This document shows positions 40,901 to 52,000 of a stretch of DNA of 64,000 bases, one piece after another. Source of the stretch: Spinacia oleracea (taxonomy: Eukaryota; Streptophyta; Magnoliopsida; Caryophyllales; Amaranthaceae); the NCBI RefSeq assembly GCF_020520425.1, contig NC_079490.1, positions 1,178,001 to 1,242,000 on the forward strand. Reading direction: 5' to 3'. The stretch's first letter is position 1. Each line of letters starts with the position of its first letter. The position numbers and the translations under genes are program-made. Below the pieces are notes generated by a model. That model was not told where the DNA came from. It did no database searches and saw only the letters and a program-made list of their open reading frames with translations.

Positions 40901-43804
40901 TTTACTCAATGTACCACTAATTTCAATGAGAATAATACTACTCCCTCCGTTCCTAAATAAGTGTCACATTCTCTTTTTTGGCGTTCCCTTATAAGTGTCA
41001 CATTTCTATTTTTGAACATATACTTTTCCCACTTTTTCATACACTTTTCACACTTTTCCATACTCTTTTCCCACTTTTCTATAAATCATGATTTCTTTTA
41101 CTTACACATTCTACACTTTTCCACTTTTCAATCCCGTCATCCACTTTTATTTGTACTTTATTCAATTAAACAATTATCTACTTTATCATTTCCCAAAAAA
41201 AAAAACATTCCAAATCATTAACTCTTACACACTTTACAATTTTATTAATTACCGTGCCGGAGCCCAAATGTGACATTTATTTAGGAACGGAGGGAGTAAT
41301 AAATAACATGGGTTTGTTCCATGGTTCATCCTCCACAAGGGAAATACAAGTTATAAATGGGGGAGTGGGGATTCGAACATGTGACCTACAGTACACAGAC
41401 TAGACCATCAGTCTTAACCATTAGGTCAAAACCTCATTAATTTCGCAGATGGTTTGTGGTCCCCGTTTATGGTTGGTTGTAAATATTAAGTTTACTTAAC
41501 AACAAAAAGTAATACTAATAGAGTAATAGCAATATTTAGGAACTTAAGTTTCTCTCTCAACTTGAAAATTATAGGTCATATTTGTCTTGTCTAGTTGTCC
41601 ACTAAAATTTCCATTCTCTCCTAAGTCCTAACTAGTAAAACTAACCCAAAAAAAATACATGGTAATTCAAATGGAAAGAAGTATTTTCGACAAATTTATG
41701 ATTGATAGATGAAGTATAAAGTTTGGTCGTAAAAGTTAAATGTGACCTATTATTTAAGACGAGAAAAGTTCGTTCTACGTAGAACTAGCTTCCTCCACAT
41801 AGAGAAATATAATCCACTTTGTAAATTCCAAAGAATCTTTTTACTGACTAATGGACTAGTAATTACTCCTTTATTGACTTGCTTTAATCCATTTACAACG
41901 AAATTGGGTTGATTATTGGTTAAAATCAAAGTAGAAAATTAAAAATTAAGGTTTAGGTTTGATTTATTTCAATTAGGATTTGGACCATTTGGTACTTATG
42001 ATATGTTCACATTGATATGAAACAAAAGAAAGGGAATGTGAGCAATCAATTGCCAACAAATACTCAATAGAATTGTCATAGTCATATTAGTAGGCAAAAA
42101 ACCCATTATTGGAAAAAGTCAAATTATACTAGATCATTCTCTAGTACCATAGCTTTTATTTTCTTTATCATAAAATAAAAACAAAAATAATTGAACAACA
42201 AAATTGCCAAGAGAATGTAACTCTTATTGCTAGAAACAAAATTCAATGAAGTCCCTCTTGTAATAAGAACCACATACACATACTCCATCTATTTAAGAAT
42301 GAGGGCATGTGACATGTTCAAATCACCTTTTTAATGTTCATAATTTGTATTCCGGCTCATGCGCAACAAAAAGAAACATATTCTAAATAATTTTTGTATG
42401 ACTAGAAATAAGACAGTTAAAAAATATGTTACATGTTCGAATCACTTTTCTTCGTTTATACTGTAACTTATATAGTTATATTCCCTAATTTGTATTCCGG
42501 CTCATGCGCAACAAAAAAACATATTCTAAATAATTTTTGTGACTAGAAATAAGACAGTTATATAATATGTTACATGCTCAAATCACTTTTCTTCATTTAT
42601 ACGGTAACTTATGTAGTTATATTCCTTCGTGGCTCATTCGCAAACATATTCCATATAATTTTTGTGACTACCTAATTAATGTTCTAGCTTTAAACAGATA
42701 ATAATGATGCTCAAACAAACAATCAATTCTCCCATCTCACCCAACCCCCACAAAAAAAGACATATCTTGACAGATTTATTACTCGTCCAGATTACTAGTT
42801 CAAATTACACTATCAATACGACCATTTACGATAAAAAAGACAGACTTAGACATTAAACGCCCTACTATTAGAAATGAGGCATGTATAAAATAAGTCACAA
42901 GTTCGAAACACCCTTCTTCATTTATACTTGTAACTAATTATATAGTTATATATTCCCTAAACAAACAAAAAAACAAATTCCATATAATTTTTGTGACTAG
43001 CTAATTAATGTTCTAGTTTTAATCAGATAATAATGATGCTAAAACAAACAATCCATTCTCCCACCTCACTCATAACCCCCCCACCCCCACACACACACAA
43101 AAAAAAATAGTTTGGCAGATTTAATACTGATCGTATTACTGGTTTAAATTACACTATAAACACGATTATTTACGAGAAAAAGGACAGATTTAGACATTTA
43201 GTAATCACAGTATTATTAGTTCAAATTACACTATCAACACGAATATCTAACAGAAAAATAAAAAGTTTGACAGATTTAAGTACTCGTCGTATTACTAGTT
43301 CAAATTACATTATCAAAACGACTATTTACGAGAAAAAAGACAAATTTAGACATTTAGTAATCGCAGTATTATTAGTTCAAATTACACTATTAACCCTACT
43401 TTTTACAAGAAAAGAAAGACTTACATATCTTGATAGAATTAGACTCGTTCGCATAATCGCATTACTAGTTCAATTACACTATAAACACGACTATTTACAA
43501 GAAAAAAGACAGATTTAGACATTTAGTAATCGCAGTATTATTAGTTCAAATTACAATATTAACCCTACTATTTTACAAGAAAAGAAAGACTTACAGGAGT
43601 AAAAACAGGGTAATCATGACCAGAAAACTGAGAAGAATGATGTGGAGAAGAACGAAATCTAAGATGATGAGAAGAAGGACTGTTTCCTTGTTGCATTAAA
43701 GCAGCATGAAGTGCTCTGAGTTCAACAGCTTTAGCAATGGCTGCTTGTATTTCTTCTCTACTAATATTCCCATTTTCTGCATTTCCTGTTTTTGCTAATT
43801 CCAT
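37922..43804 (-). CDS. IRK-interacting-protein-like (DUF641 family), 4 exons
   Basis: Exons in order: 43595-43804, 40436-40805, 39144-39435 and 37922-38702, totalling 550 residues with frame kept at each junction. The N terminus EEIQAAIAKAVELRALHAAL and DYPVFTPSYEDEPLPGYGH are hallmarks of IRKI-like proteins. A Ser/Asn-rich middle follows, then a coiled coil in exon 3 (ELIDANQKKEAALMEVTEMR). The DUF641/GIL1-type C-terminal domain in exon 4 includes EARLSVKQFCKTMIEQIEE, SFDACYMEDIV and VKVMVMPGFYVQDKILRCKV. In Arabidopsis, IRKI binds the receptor-like kinase IRK; relatives act in light and gravity responses. The role here is inferred. The first ~10 codons of exon 4 appear to come from a MITE (see findings). 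Confidence 0.87.
38680..39133. mobile_element. Tourist-like ATAAGTTCAG-repeat element filling IRKI-like intron 3
   Basis: The left end CACCTTATTTTCACTTATTT matches the family start at 7852 (CACCTTATTTCCACTTATTT). The interior is tandem ATAAGTTCAGATAAGATAA. It covers nearly the whole intron and the first codons of exon 4. Confidence 0.65.
39510..40270. mobile_element. Two TGATAAAGGTCGC-ended MITEs in IRKI-like intron 2
   Basis: Copy 39510-39835 (TGATAAAGGCCCAAGTTGCG ... CCACCTTTATCA) and copy 39941-40270 (TGATAAAGGTCGCAACATGC ... GCGACCTTTATCA), both with inverted ends. They are of the same family as 20760-21422 but the two copies differ internally. Confidence 0.75.
40939..41298. mobile_element. 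Stowaway MITE in IRKI-like intron 1
   Basis: TA-flanked inverted ends CTCCCTCCGTTCCTAAATAA / TTATTTAGGAACGGAGGGAG. Confidence 0.85.
41330..41445 (-). mobile_element. tRNA-derived SINE fragment in IRKI-like intron 1
   Basis: On the minus strand: CCTAATGGTTAAGACTGATG (A-box region) and GGTCACATGTTCGAATCCCC (B-box region), spaced as in tRNA-derived SINEs. The ends are not clear. Confidence 0.6.
42290..43590. repeat. Complex tandem repeats in IRKI-like intron 1
   Basis: One unit (GCGCAACAAAAA...ACATATTCTAAATAATTTTT ... CACTTTTCTTC) recurs from 42290 to ~42980. A second (CGCAGTATTATTAGTTCAAA, TTACACTATCAACACGA, AGACAGATTTAGACATTTA) recurs about five times from 42780 to 43590. Confidence 0.8.
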
Positions 43805-44115
43805 TATGAAAAAATAAAACCAGAAAAAACTACCTCGAAAAATACATTAAATTTATAAAATTCCCACTTTTTTCATTTCTTGATTCCATTAAGAAAAAAC
43901 CCAGAAAAAACTACCTCGAATAATACATTAAAATTGGAAAATTCTCACTTTCTCCATTTCTTGATTGCATTAAGAAAAAACCCAGAAAAAACTACCTCGA
44001 AAAATAGATTAAAATTGAAAAATTCCCACTTTCTCCATTTCTTGATTCTATTAAGAAAAAACCCAGAAAAAAATTTACCTCGAAAAGTACATTTAATTTA
44101 CAAATTCCCTTTAAA
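43805..44115 (-). repeat. ~76-bp tandem repeat covering the start codon and 5' leader of the IRKI-like gene
   Basis: About four units run from 43800 to 44110. Shared blocks are AGAAAAAACTACCTCGAAAA and CACTTTCTCCATTTCTTGAT. The annotated start codon (ATGGAATTAG, minus strand) lies at the edge of the first unit; the next unit also has ATGGAATCAAG in the equivalent place. Confidence 0.75.
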
Positions 44116-46434
44116 AATAACAAAAAACAGGTTCCTCTATTTCTGAAACAGAGTACTTTTTTTGAGAAAGTTTTTTTCTTCTTCTTGGGATTAGTAGTAA
44201 AATGAGTGTTTTGGGTAGTACTGAATTGATTTGTATGAACACTTTTTCGCAATGTAAAACTATTTTAGCGGAACTCGATTTGCAATAATAATTTCTGATT
44301 AAATATCCCCTTAAAAAATATAGCAAAATGAGTATGAATTAAATTTGGGTTTTATGAGGATGGGAATTGGAGAACCATAGAAAGAGAGGAAGGGAGAAAA
44401 AAGGGAGGATTGTTTAGAATGGAGTAATTTTGGGTTTTGTAGTAAACTTATGTTTCTCTTAAAAGGGTGTGCATGTGATGGAAAGGAAGTTGAGGAGTGG
44501 AAATTACTCCATTTGAGGAAGATAAGGTTTATTTTTTACCAAAATATCCTTGGTTCATCTTGAATTGAAATTATTTTTTAAAAAAAAAACACACTTGTTT
44601 TTATTTTTTTGGTGAGGGATAATTATTATGGTTTAGAGTGTGACCACTAACACATGGAGATGGCACTACATAATGTTATGATTGCTTCATGGTAACCTTT
44701 TGCCATGTATAATCATGCCACAATCAAATTGGATTTTTTTTCATGTACGAAATGAGTTACAAGGACATTAATTACATATTATAAGTTGAAGAGGAAAATT
44801 CGAACATGTAACCTATCATACAATTTTATTTATAATGTATATGTACCGATGAAAAATGGGTTGGGACCGAGGGGTATTAATTATACACTTATGCCTTTAC
44901 AACTAAGGATTTACACATGGTGCTAGGGGTCTAAAATCCTAAAATCATCAAGTTTCATACTTCCATAGTTTTCCTAGTAAGGAGTATGGAGAACAAGAAT
45001 CACGGGTGAAGTTGAGAATATGAAAACATTTTTTTAACTTCTCAAATTTCCCTTGCTTAAAAGTTACATTTGATAAGAGGTTGATCCGGTTATGTTCGGT
45101 ATTGTTTTTTATTTTCAATATTGATTTTCAGAAAAATAATAACAAAATTATGTAATGTGTAGTTTCCATTTTTTCCGTTGTCAATTTTCAAAATCATCTT
45201 GACTGTTATAGAAATAACTAATTTTTAATTAACTCATAACTTAATCTAAATTATATGACTTTTAAAACTAATAACTCATAATGATACCAAATGAGTTAGT
45301 GTTTGCATATGATGAGATTTAATACTTCGTATTTCATTATTAAAAGGATAAAATCGGAAATTCAGAATTACTTACAGGACAATTTTGATTTATCCATTAA
45401 AATATCTTCTGAAAATAAATACAGTATTTTTATGTGTGAAGACTTTGGGGTGAAAATAGAAGGAACTAAAGTAGGTAGATTCATGTCTTATCAAACTTGG
45501 ACATTTAGCATCAATAATTTCTCCCATTTGATGGAATATCTCAGTTGGAATTTGGTAGCACTTTTAAAACTCTAATTCCTGATATCCGTGATAAGCTACT
45601 CCATTAAAATAAATTAATTAGTTTGTAATAAGATCCATATAAATATTTGATGTTTGAACATAAAAATTATTTGATGGTGCAATTTATGCATTCTTTAATA
45701 AAAACACAATTAACATCATCAGTCCATCACAAATTTGAATTATCCTTTTCCTAAAATTAATTTGTATTATTTTTTGGCTCATTTATACTTAAAAAATTAT
45801 TTGTTTTCCTCTTTTATTTCACAAGAACCTAAATGTCTAATGAGGCTTTACAACCACTTCATCTTAACCAACAAGTTATCTTAAATAAGTAAGATAATTT
45901 TTATTATACTACCGGACATACCAAACATTTTAAAAAAATAAAAATATTCATGTCTAGATAACAAGTCATGTGAATGTGAGATATGGAAATATGGTATGGA
46001 TTATTGGCTTTGCATAAATGATTATATTATATGGTACCCTAAATGGAATTCCATGTAGGATTAAGTAGGTTTGTTTAAGTATAATTTAATTTGTTTGTTT
46101 GTTTGCCTCACATAGGCCATAAGTATAACTACTTTTGTTAAAAGGAGATCATTATTATACAAAATGAATTCAACTTTGTGAATCAACCACTCTATAAAAG
46201 CTTCTTGATCTGTAATTGTCAACCTCCACATGCAAAAGGCCTAACCTTCTTTTTAACTAATCTTGTTTGCAAAATGAACACGTTAATGCACAAAAACTTA
46301 ATCTATACTCCGTATTCATTTGCTTAATTACTGGCTAAAAGCCTAAACTTCAAAAATAAAAAACAATATTTCAAGAGAGTATGTAGCTTGAAATATGACG
46401 TGGTATAGCAATTAACTTACTATTGAAGATGCTC
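44116..46434. other. AT-rich intergenic stretch
   Basis: Likely upstream region of the IRKI-like gene near 44116-44450, then no recognisable gene or clear repeat. Short ORFs here have no family features. Confidence 0.5.
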
Positions 46435-46442
46435 TAAGTAGC

Positions 46443-46618
46443 CAGGGGCGGATCTTGGGTGTGGCTGGGGTGGGCCTGGCCCCCCCGGCCGGAAAATTTT
46501 GTAGTGTATTTTTAGTTACGCCCCCCCTAAAATTTGTATATAATTGTATAATTACATAGTATATTGCTTAATTTTTTCTACCGGCCCCCCTCGTAAAACC
46601 GTTCAAGGTCCGCCACTG
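46443..46618. mobile_element. hAT-type MITE, 176 bp
   Basis: Exact 8-bp duplication TAAGTAGC (46435-46442 and 46619-46626); ends CAGGGGCGGATCTTGGG and GGTCCGCCACTG. Same family as 19336-19848. The interior has strings of C and G. Confidence 0.88.
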
Positions 46619-46626
46619 TAAGTAGC

Positions 46627-48000
46627 AGCATACCAGCTCAAACAATTTTAATGTATAACTTTAACGATTACTATACTGTATCTAATATGCACAAGTAAAA
46701 TAGTTGATAATAATGAAAATGATTATCGAGACAAATCTAATAAGATCACGAACGCCTGTATTTTTTCCTTGCTATAAATTAGCAAGGTAAAAAGAAATAC
46801 GCAAATAGTGTCAAAAGCCAACATGCATGTATTATACATTAGATGATTTTAATGATCGAGTTACATCTATTGGTAAACGAAGGAAGCAGTTAGATTTCTA
46901 AATAATGTATTAGGTGCATCCGTGCATGGTTTGCTATGTAATTTGACAAAGCTATTACAAATTTACAATAGTAGCATGTCAATTTTGTCAAAATAAATGA
47001 CTTGATACTTTTATGAGACAATCACAAGATTCACAAGTCGACAATTTATCCAATGTCCAACAACTTTTCATAGTCTTCTCAAAGTCTATAACATCATCCT
47101 TCTACTTTTGGGTGGATTTATCGTTTTAGCAACACCCTATACAAACAAGAAATTAAGTACAGGGAAGGTACATGGATTAATCATGATTAATGTTGTAATT
47201 AATCATTTACATAATAACACATAGAGACCCTAGCTTGTAAAAAGACAAGAGTGGGTTTTCCATGAGACCACCATACTCATAAAGCAGTAGATTTAAATGT
47301 TAAAAGGTAGAACTATTTGATTGAAGAGTATAATTAGTACTGGAGCATGATTATCTGATCATACAATGTAACTATTAATATCATAATATAAACGTTAAAA
47401 AATGTAACTATTTGATAACAAGTCGGTCCTACAATTATGGTTACTTGCTCGGTTTGCTACGCTTTTCACAAGGAACCTCACCGGACTTCAAGACCCCCAA
47501 ACACCTTCACTTAGTAAGATTTGAACCCATATTTTCATATGAATCCAAGGGATTCCAAATAAAAAGGACATGCATACTCAATTACTCATGGCCTCATGCT
47601 ATACTAAACTATGTTACGTTGCTTTGATTTATTGTGCTTTTTTCTGTAATATTCTTTGTTATATGACAATATGACCTACAAAAAATCAAAAGTAATTAAA
47701 TGAATTGTCATTTTCATTTTTTAAATAAATTGGCATTTTTGTTGGATTTACCAATTTTTTTAATTCTATGAATCTATGTATGTAGTACTCCCTAGGTTCT
47801 AGGTTGCTATGGTAGTATTGCTTGACATTTTGTGGGAAAAGATGAGAGGGACTTTATTCCTCATGGTATTTCCTCGTATATTGTTTGCAAGTTGTCCTGT
47901 TCTGATTGTTTTCTCCGAAAAAAGAATGATTCTAATATTCTGTTTCATCTTCTTCTCATTGTTGATAACGTTTTGAGCTAGTGGTAACCCAATTCGTGGA
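46627..48000. other. Intergenic stretch without recognised features
   Basis: AT-rich sequence with short unsupported ORFs; a lone Stowaway-like left end (GTACTCCCTAGGTTCTAGG) at ~47785 lacks a matching right end nearby. Confidence 0.45.
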
Positions 48001-48003
48001 CTA

Positions 48004-48258
48004 TGGACCATGGTGCACAGTGAGCATGGTGCACCATGTGTACCAAAAGAACACATGTGTATAAACAAAAGAACATGACACTACGACAAAAAAACATGCG
48101 ATATAATGTTTTACTTTTTTGTTACAAAAAATAACATATTATTTCACTATTTATTTTTTTAAAAAAATTATCTATGTTCTTTTCACGTAACCATGTGTTC
48201 TTTTAATTATATACTAGTGTTCTTAAGGTGCACCATGCTCACTGTGCACCATGGTCCA
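48004..48258. mobile_element. MITE with TGGACCATGGTGCACAGTG ends, copy 2
   Basis: Left and right ends are about 33-bp inverted repeats containing ACCATGGTGCACAGTGAGCA and then GGTGCACC. Copy 1 is at 18039-18291. Confidence 0.8.
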
Positions 48259-49087
48259 ACTTCTAAATTGCGAGTGGTAACCAAGATTCTGGATCAAATC
48301 CGGTCTATCTGTGGCTCTGTACACAAAAGAAAAAAAAATAACTTGGAAACTCGCTTAGTATCAGGTAACTACATCATTTGTTTTTTGTGGCCCTTTGTAC
48401 ACCAAAAAAAAAAACGGAAACTCGCTTGGCAATACTTGGTCATTACCAATAGTACTAGTACTCTATATTTAACAATATAAAGTAAATAACGTAGACGGGA
48501 TCAGCCATAAAGGTAAATAATGTAGACAAGATTAACCATAAAGGTAAACAATATCGACGGAATCACACAAAAAAGGTAATTAATGTAGACGGAATCACAC
48601 AAGGAAAAGAAAAACGATATAATGATAATTATTCTTCAAAGATTAATAGATTTAATGTGGCCATTACAACAAAGTTTTGTTTGCTTGATACAATTCCTGT
48701 TATACATGATAGATTTAATATGGAGGAGGATTGATAAAGAAGCATAAGATGAATTCGTAATCTATAGTTACATATATACTTACATTGAAGCTTGTTGTAT
48801 TCTGTTCATGGTGATACGCATTCAAAAGTCTTGTATTTTGCACCTTCTTTTGGCAATAGAGGCTGATAATTCTTCCCATAACACCAATTATCTTCAAACT
48901 TTCAATGTCATGTTCATTTTGCATTTTCAAAGGGAGTACTGATTTTCTGAATTTTACAAAAAAGGCGGTGTGTTTACATGCATTGGTTTGGGTTTTGAGT
49001 TATGATCATGGCAAGCGTCCGCTGCTTATGGTCTTGAGTCTTGACAGTAAAAAATGGCTGTCTTCTTTGCGAGGTTTTTCAATTGAT
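48259..49087. other. Intergenic / 3' region of the WD40 gene
   Basis: Contains short direct repeats (GTAAATAATGTAGACAAGAT and variants, 48480-48600). No gene recognised. Confidence 0.4.
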
Positions 49088-52000
49088 TCAAGGACCTTCT
49101 TCACCTTGTAAGCCCTTCTTCCGTTGGTCAATCATCAGCAAAGATGCTTGCTAAAACCAACCAGATTCAGAAATTGAGAGAATCAAACAGTTGAAAAGTA
49201 AATGGGGCCTCTAAAGATGGCCATGGGCCGGTGCGAGGCCCAACCCGGTACGAAAAAAGCACGTTCCAACACAAGCACGAAGTCGTGGGCCAAATTTTTT
49301 GGAAAAAGCACGACAAGGCATAGCTCGACAAAGCACGCTAAATTTAGTAAAATTAGGTTTGGGTACAACGGCCGGCCCGACATCCAATGGGCTGGGCCCT
49401 GTTTTGAACTTTTTGGCCCGGCACAGCACAATGTAGAGTGGGGCTTGGCATGGAACGGGACCATTTGGACCCACTGTCCATGGGCTTGGCCGAAGCCCCA
49501 CCCGGCCCACAACCATCTTTAGGGGGGCTCAGGCGGCCAAAACTTAAGCACCGTCTTTCACCCATGGACAGTTTAACTGCAAAAGAGAAAATTACAAAGC
49601 AGAAAGAGCACAGGAGAGCAGACTGACCTTGGTGCCAGCTACAATGGAACCATTGAGTGGATGTGTAGCACAAGCAGAAACATCTTCTGATAGAGAAACA
49701 AATCCATTTCGCCTGGAACTGTTCGCCATTTCCTCACTAAGCAGTAAACAGAAAGTGAATATCAAAAAGACAAGAAACTAAAAAAATGTTTGGTATAGAT
49801 AAGTGATGGAAATGGAATTAATTAACTATTTCTATTACCTAATGTTTGATATGAGAGGTGGGGTAACACAATCCATTTCCTATGGGTAACCATTACCACC
49901 ATTTGTTACCTCTCCCAACCCTATGGTAACAACATCTCAATCCCCAATTTGTAACAAGTGATTCGTTTCCTAAGGTTTACCAAACAACTAATATCGGTAA
50001 TAGCTAACACTACCCTTTCCCCTTCTTATTTATTTTCTTTCCATTTCCTTTCCTAAGTTTATACCAAACATGTCTTTAGTGTGTCTTTTCACTACCTGTG
50101 CAGGATGATATATTGATGAGCATGCAGAAAAAGCTTGACTATTTGTGTGAACAAATGAATTGGAAAGACCTTTGACAGAAACTATCACCCAAATAAAATC
50201 AATATTAGTTTCTTTTTTTTCCATCTTTGACAGAAACTATCACCCAAAGAAAATCAATATTAGCGTTAGCTATTACCAATATTAGTTTATTTTCTTTACA
50301 TTTCCTTTCATAAGTTTATACCAAACATGCCCTAAGTTCTTTGACAGAAACTATCACCCAAAGAAAAAATCAGAATCTGCACCTGCAGTCCACGTGGCAG
50401 GGAGAACTCGGATCAGGATAGAAGTCCAGAAGGTGTAGTCCTTTATCTGATGATGACCCAACTGCAAATATCTGATCACAAAGAGGGAGTTATATCAAAG
50501 CCAGCTAGAAGGAAGAACTGGTTTTACATATTCATGGAAAGTCAAATGCAGTTGAAGAAGTCTTACTGAATTTGTGGATAGCCAGGATGGTTTTATCAGG
50601 TACGATAAATTGGATATGTCTGAGCCAGTCCTGAATATCAAAATGAATAAGAAAATGGCCATTAGAAGCAATCTTAACGTCACTGCAACATGGATGGGGA
50701 GAGTTACTCACAGCCAAGCTGGTGGAGGGCAGTGGATATGTGTCACTTCTAATGTATGGATGTCCAGAATGCCGGACCTGCAAATTTTCAAATCATTATA
50801 ACCGAATTTGGGTAGAATAGGAAAATTATATATCACTAACTATTATTTGTGAATATTGCAAATAACATGTCATTTTCGTTATTAAATTAGTAGGAAAACT
50901 AAAAAAAGGTGGAAATAAAAAAAGAAACGAAAGAAGTAAATAAAATTTGAGGTTAACATAATATAATTTAGAGTTAACTGGATAAAATGTGAACTTAAAA
51001 TGAATAAAATTGAAGTTAAATGTATATCTTGAAAGTCTATTTATTTGCGATTTTGCCATGTGATCTGTACTATTCATCGATAACGGTTATTGATTTGGAA
51101 TCACCCGGTAAAATAGACTGTAGTAAGGTTTAACTAAAATGTTATTCAAGGTCAAGTTCGATGATCCTTGAATAGAGAGTAACTACTTCACCACAAAATT
51201 GAACTAGGCAACTATTGATTAAAATCCATAGCCAGAAAACTATGCTAGAAACCTACCATCCATCATCAAGGTGGAATGCCAAACGATATGAAGAAGTGGG
51301 ATCTAGATTGATCGAGTGTATATCCTTGGGGACAATATCCGATTGTGCCTGCATAGAAATATAAGTAAAACATAAGAGACGGATGGAAGCTCTAAGAAGT
51401 TTCAACAAATAAAATCCTTTTTTGTCACTCTTTCCGTCCCTAAAAGACTACCCCATATACAATAAATGAATGTTTCTATTTGTTTGCCCCATACCTTATT
51501 TGGTTAATGGTCCCCACATATTTCTCCTCACACACAATTATTTAATCTAACTAAAAGACAAATGCTTTTGATTATAACCAATTCTTAATAAAGTGAACAA
51601 AAGCACATGGGGCAATCTTTTAGGGACGGAAGGAGTATCTTTCAATCTTAGCAAAAGGATGGGAATGATTTATGCACTTGTTAACACAATTCTCAGACAT
51701 CAATCGCCTTCATGTAAAACTTGAAATAGTTGCAAACACGATTGAGAAAAAGAAAGTGGCATGCAGATTAACTTCTACTCCCAGCAATTCTAAGATTTAT
51801 CCTCTTTGAAAAACACCATGTCTTTTAAAAAAAAAGTTTGAACACCTTTAATGACTTGATTTTCTCCAGCAGCGACGAGACCTTCACTGATGCCATAGGT
51901 GGATGATATGCCTATATACAAACACAACAAACAACATGAATGAGACTGTAATGATAAAGACTCTATTATCTTCAGTCCCTTGCAATATAAGAAGAAGGTG

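Noticed and set aside
41330-41445. tRNA gene
   Set aside because: The A- and B-box-like blocks are present but no cloverleaf or aminoacyl stem could be drawn; it fits a SINE. The same applies to 24628-24705, 37390-37445 and 19690-19765.
45303-45575. 90-codon ORF in the 44-46 kb spacer
   Set aside because: AT-rich, no recognisable motif, no splice or promoter context.
47785-47815. Stowaway MITE starting at GTACTCCCTAGG
   Set aside because: No matching inverted end within several hundred bases.
49183-49673. Four overlapping ORFs of about 100 codons
   Set aside because: They sit in a GC-rich MITE within an intron of the WD40 gene; no family features, both strands open.
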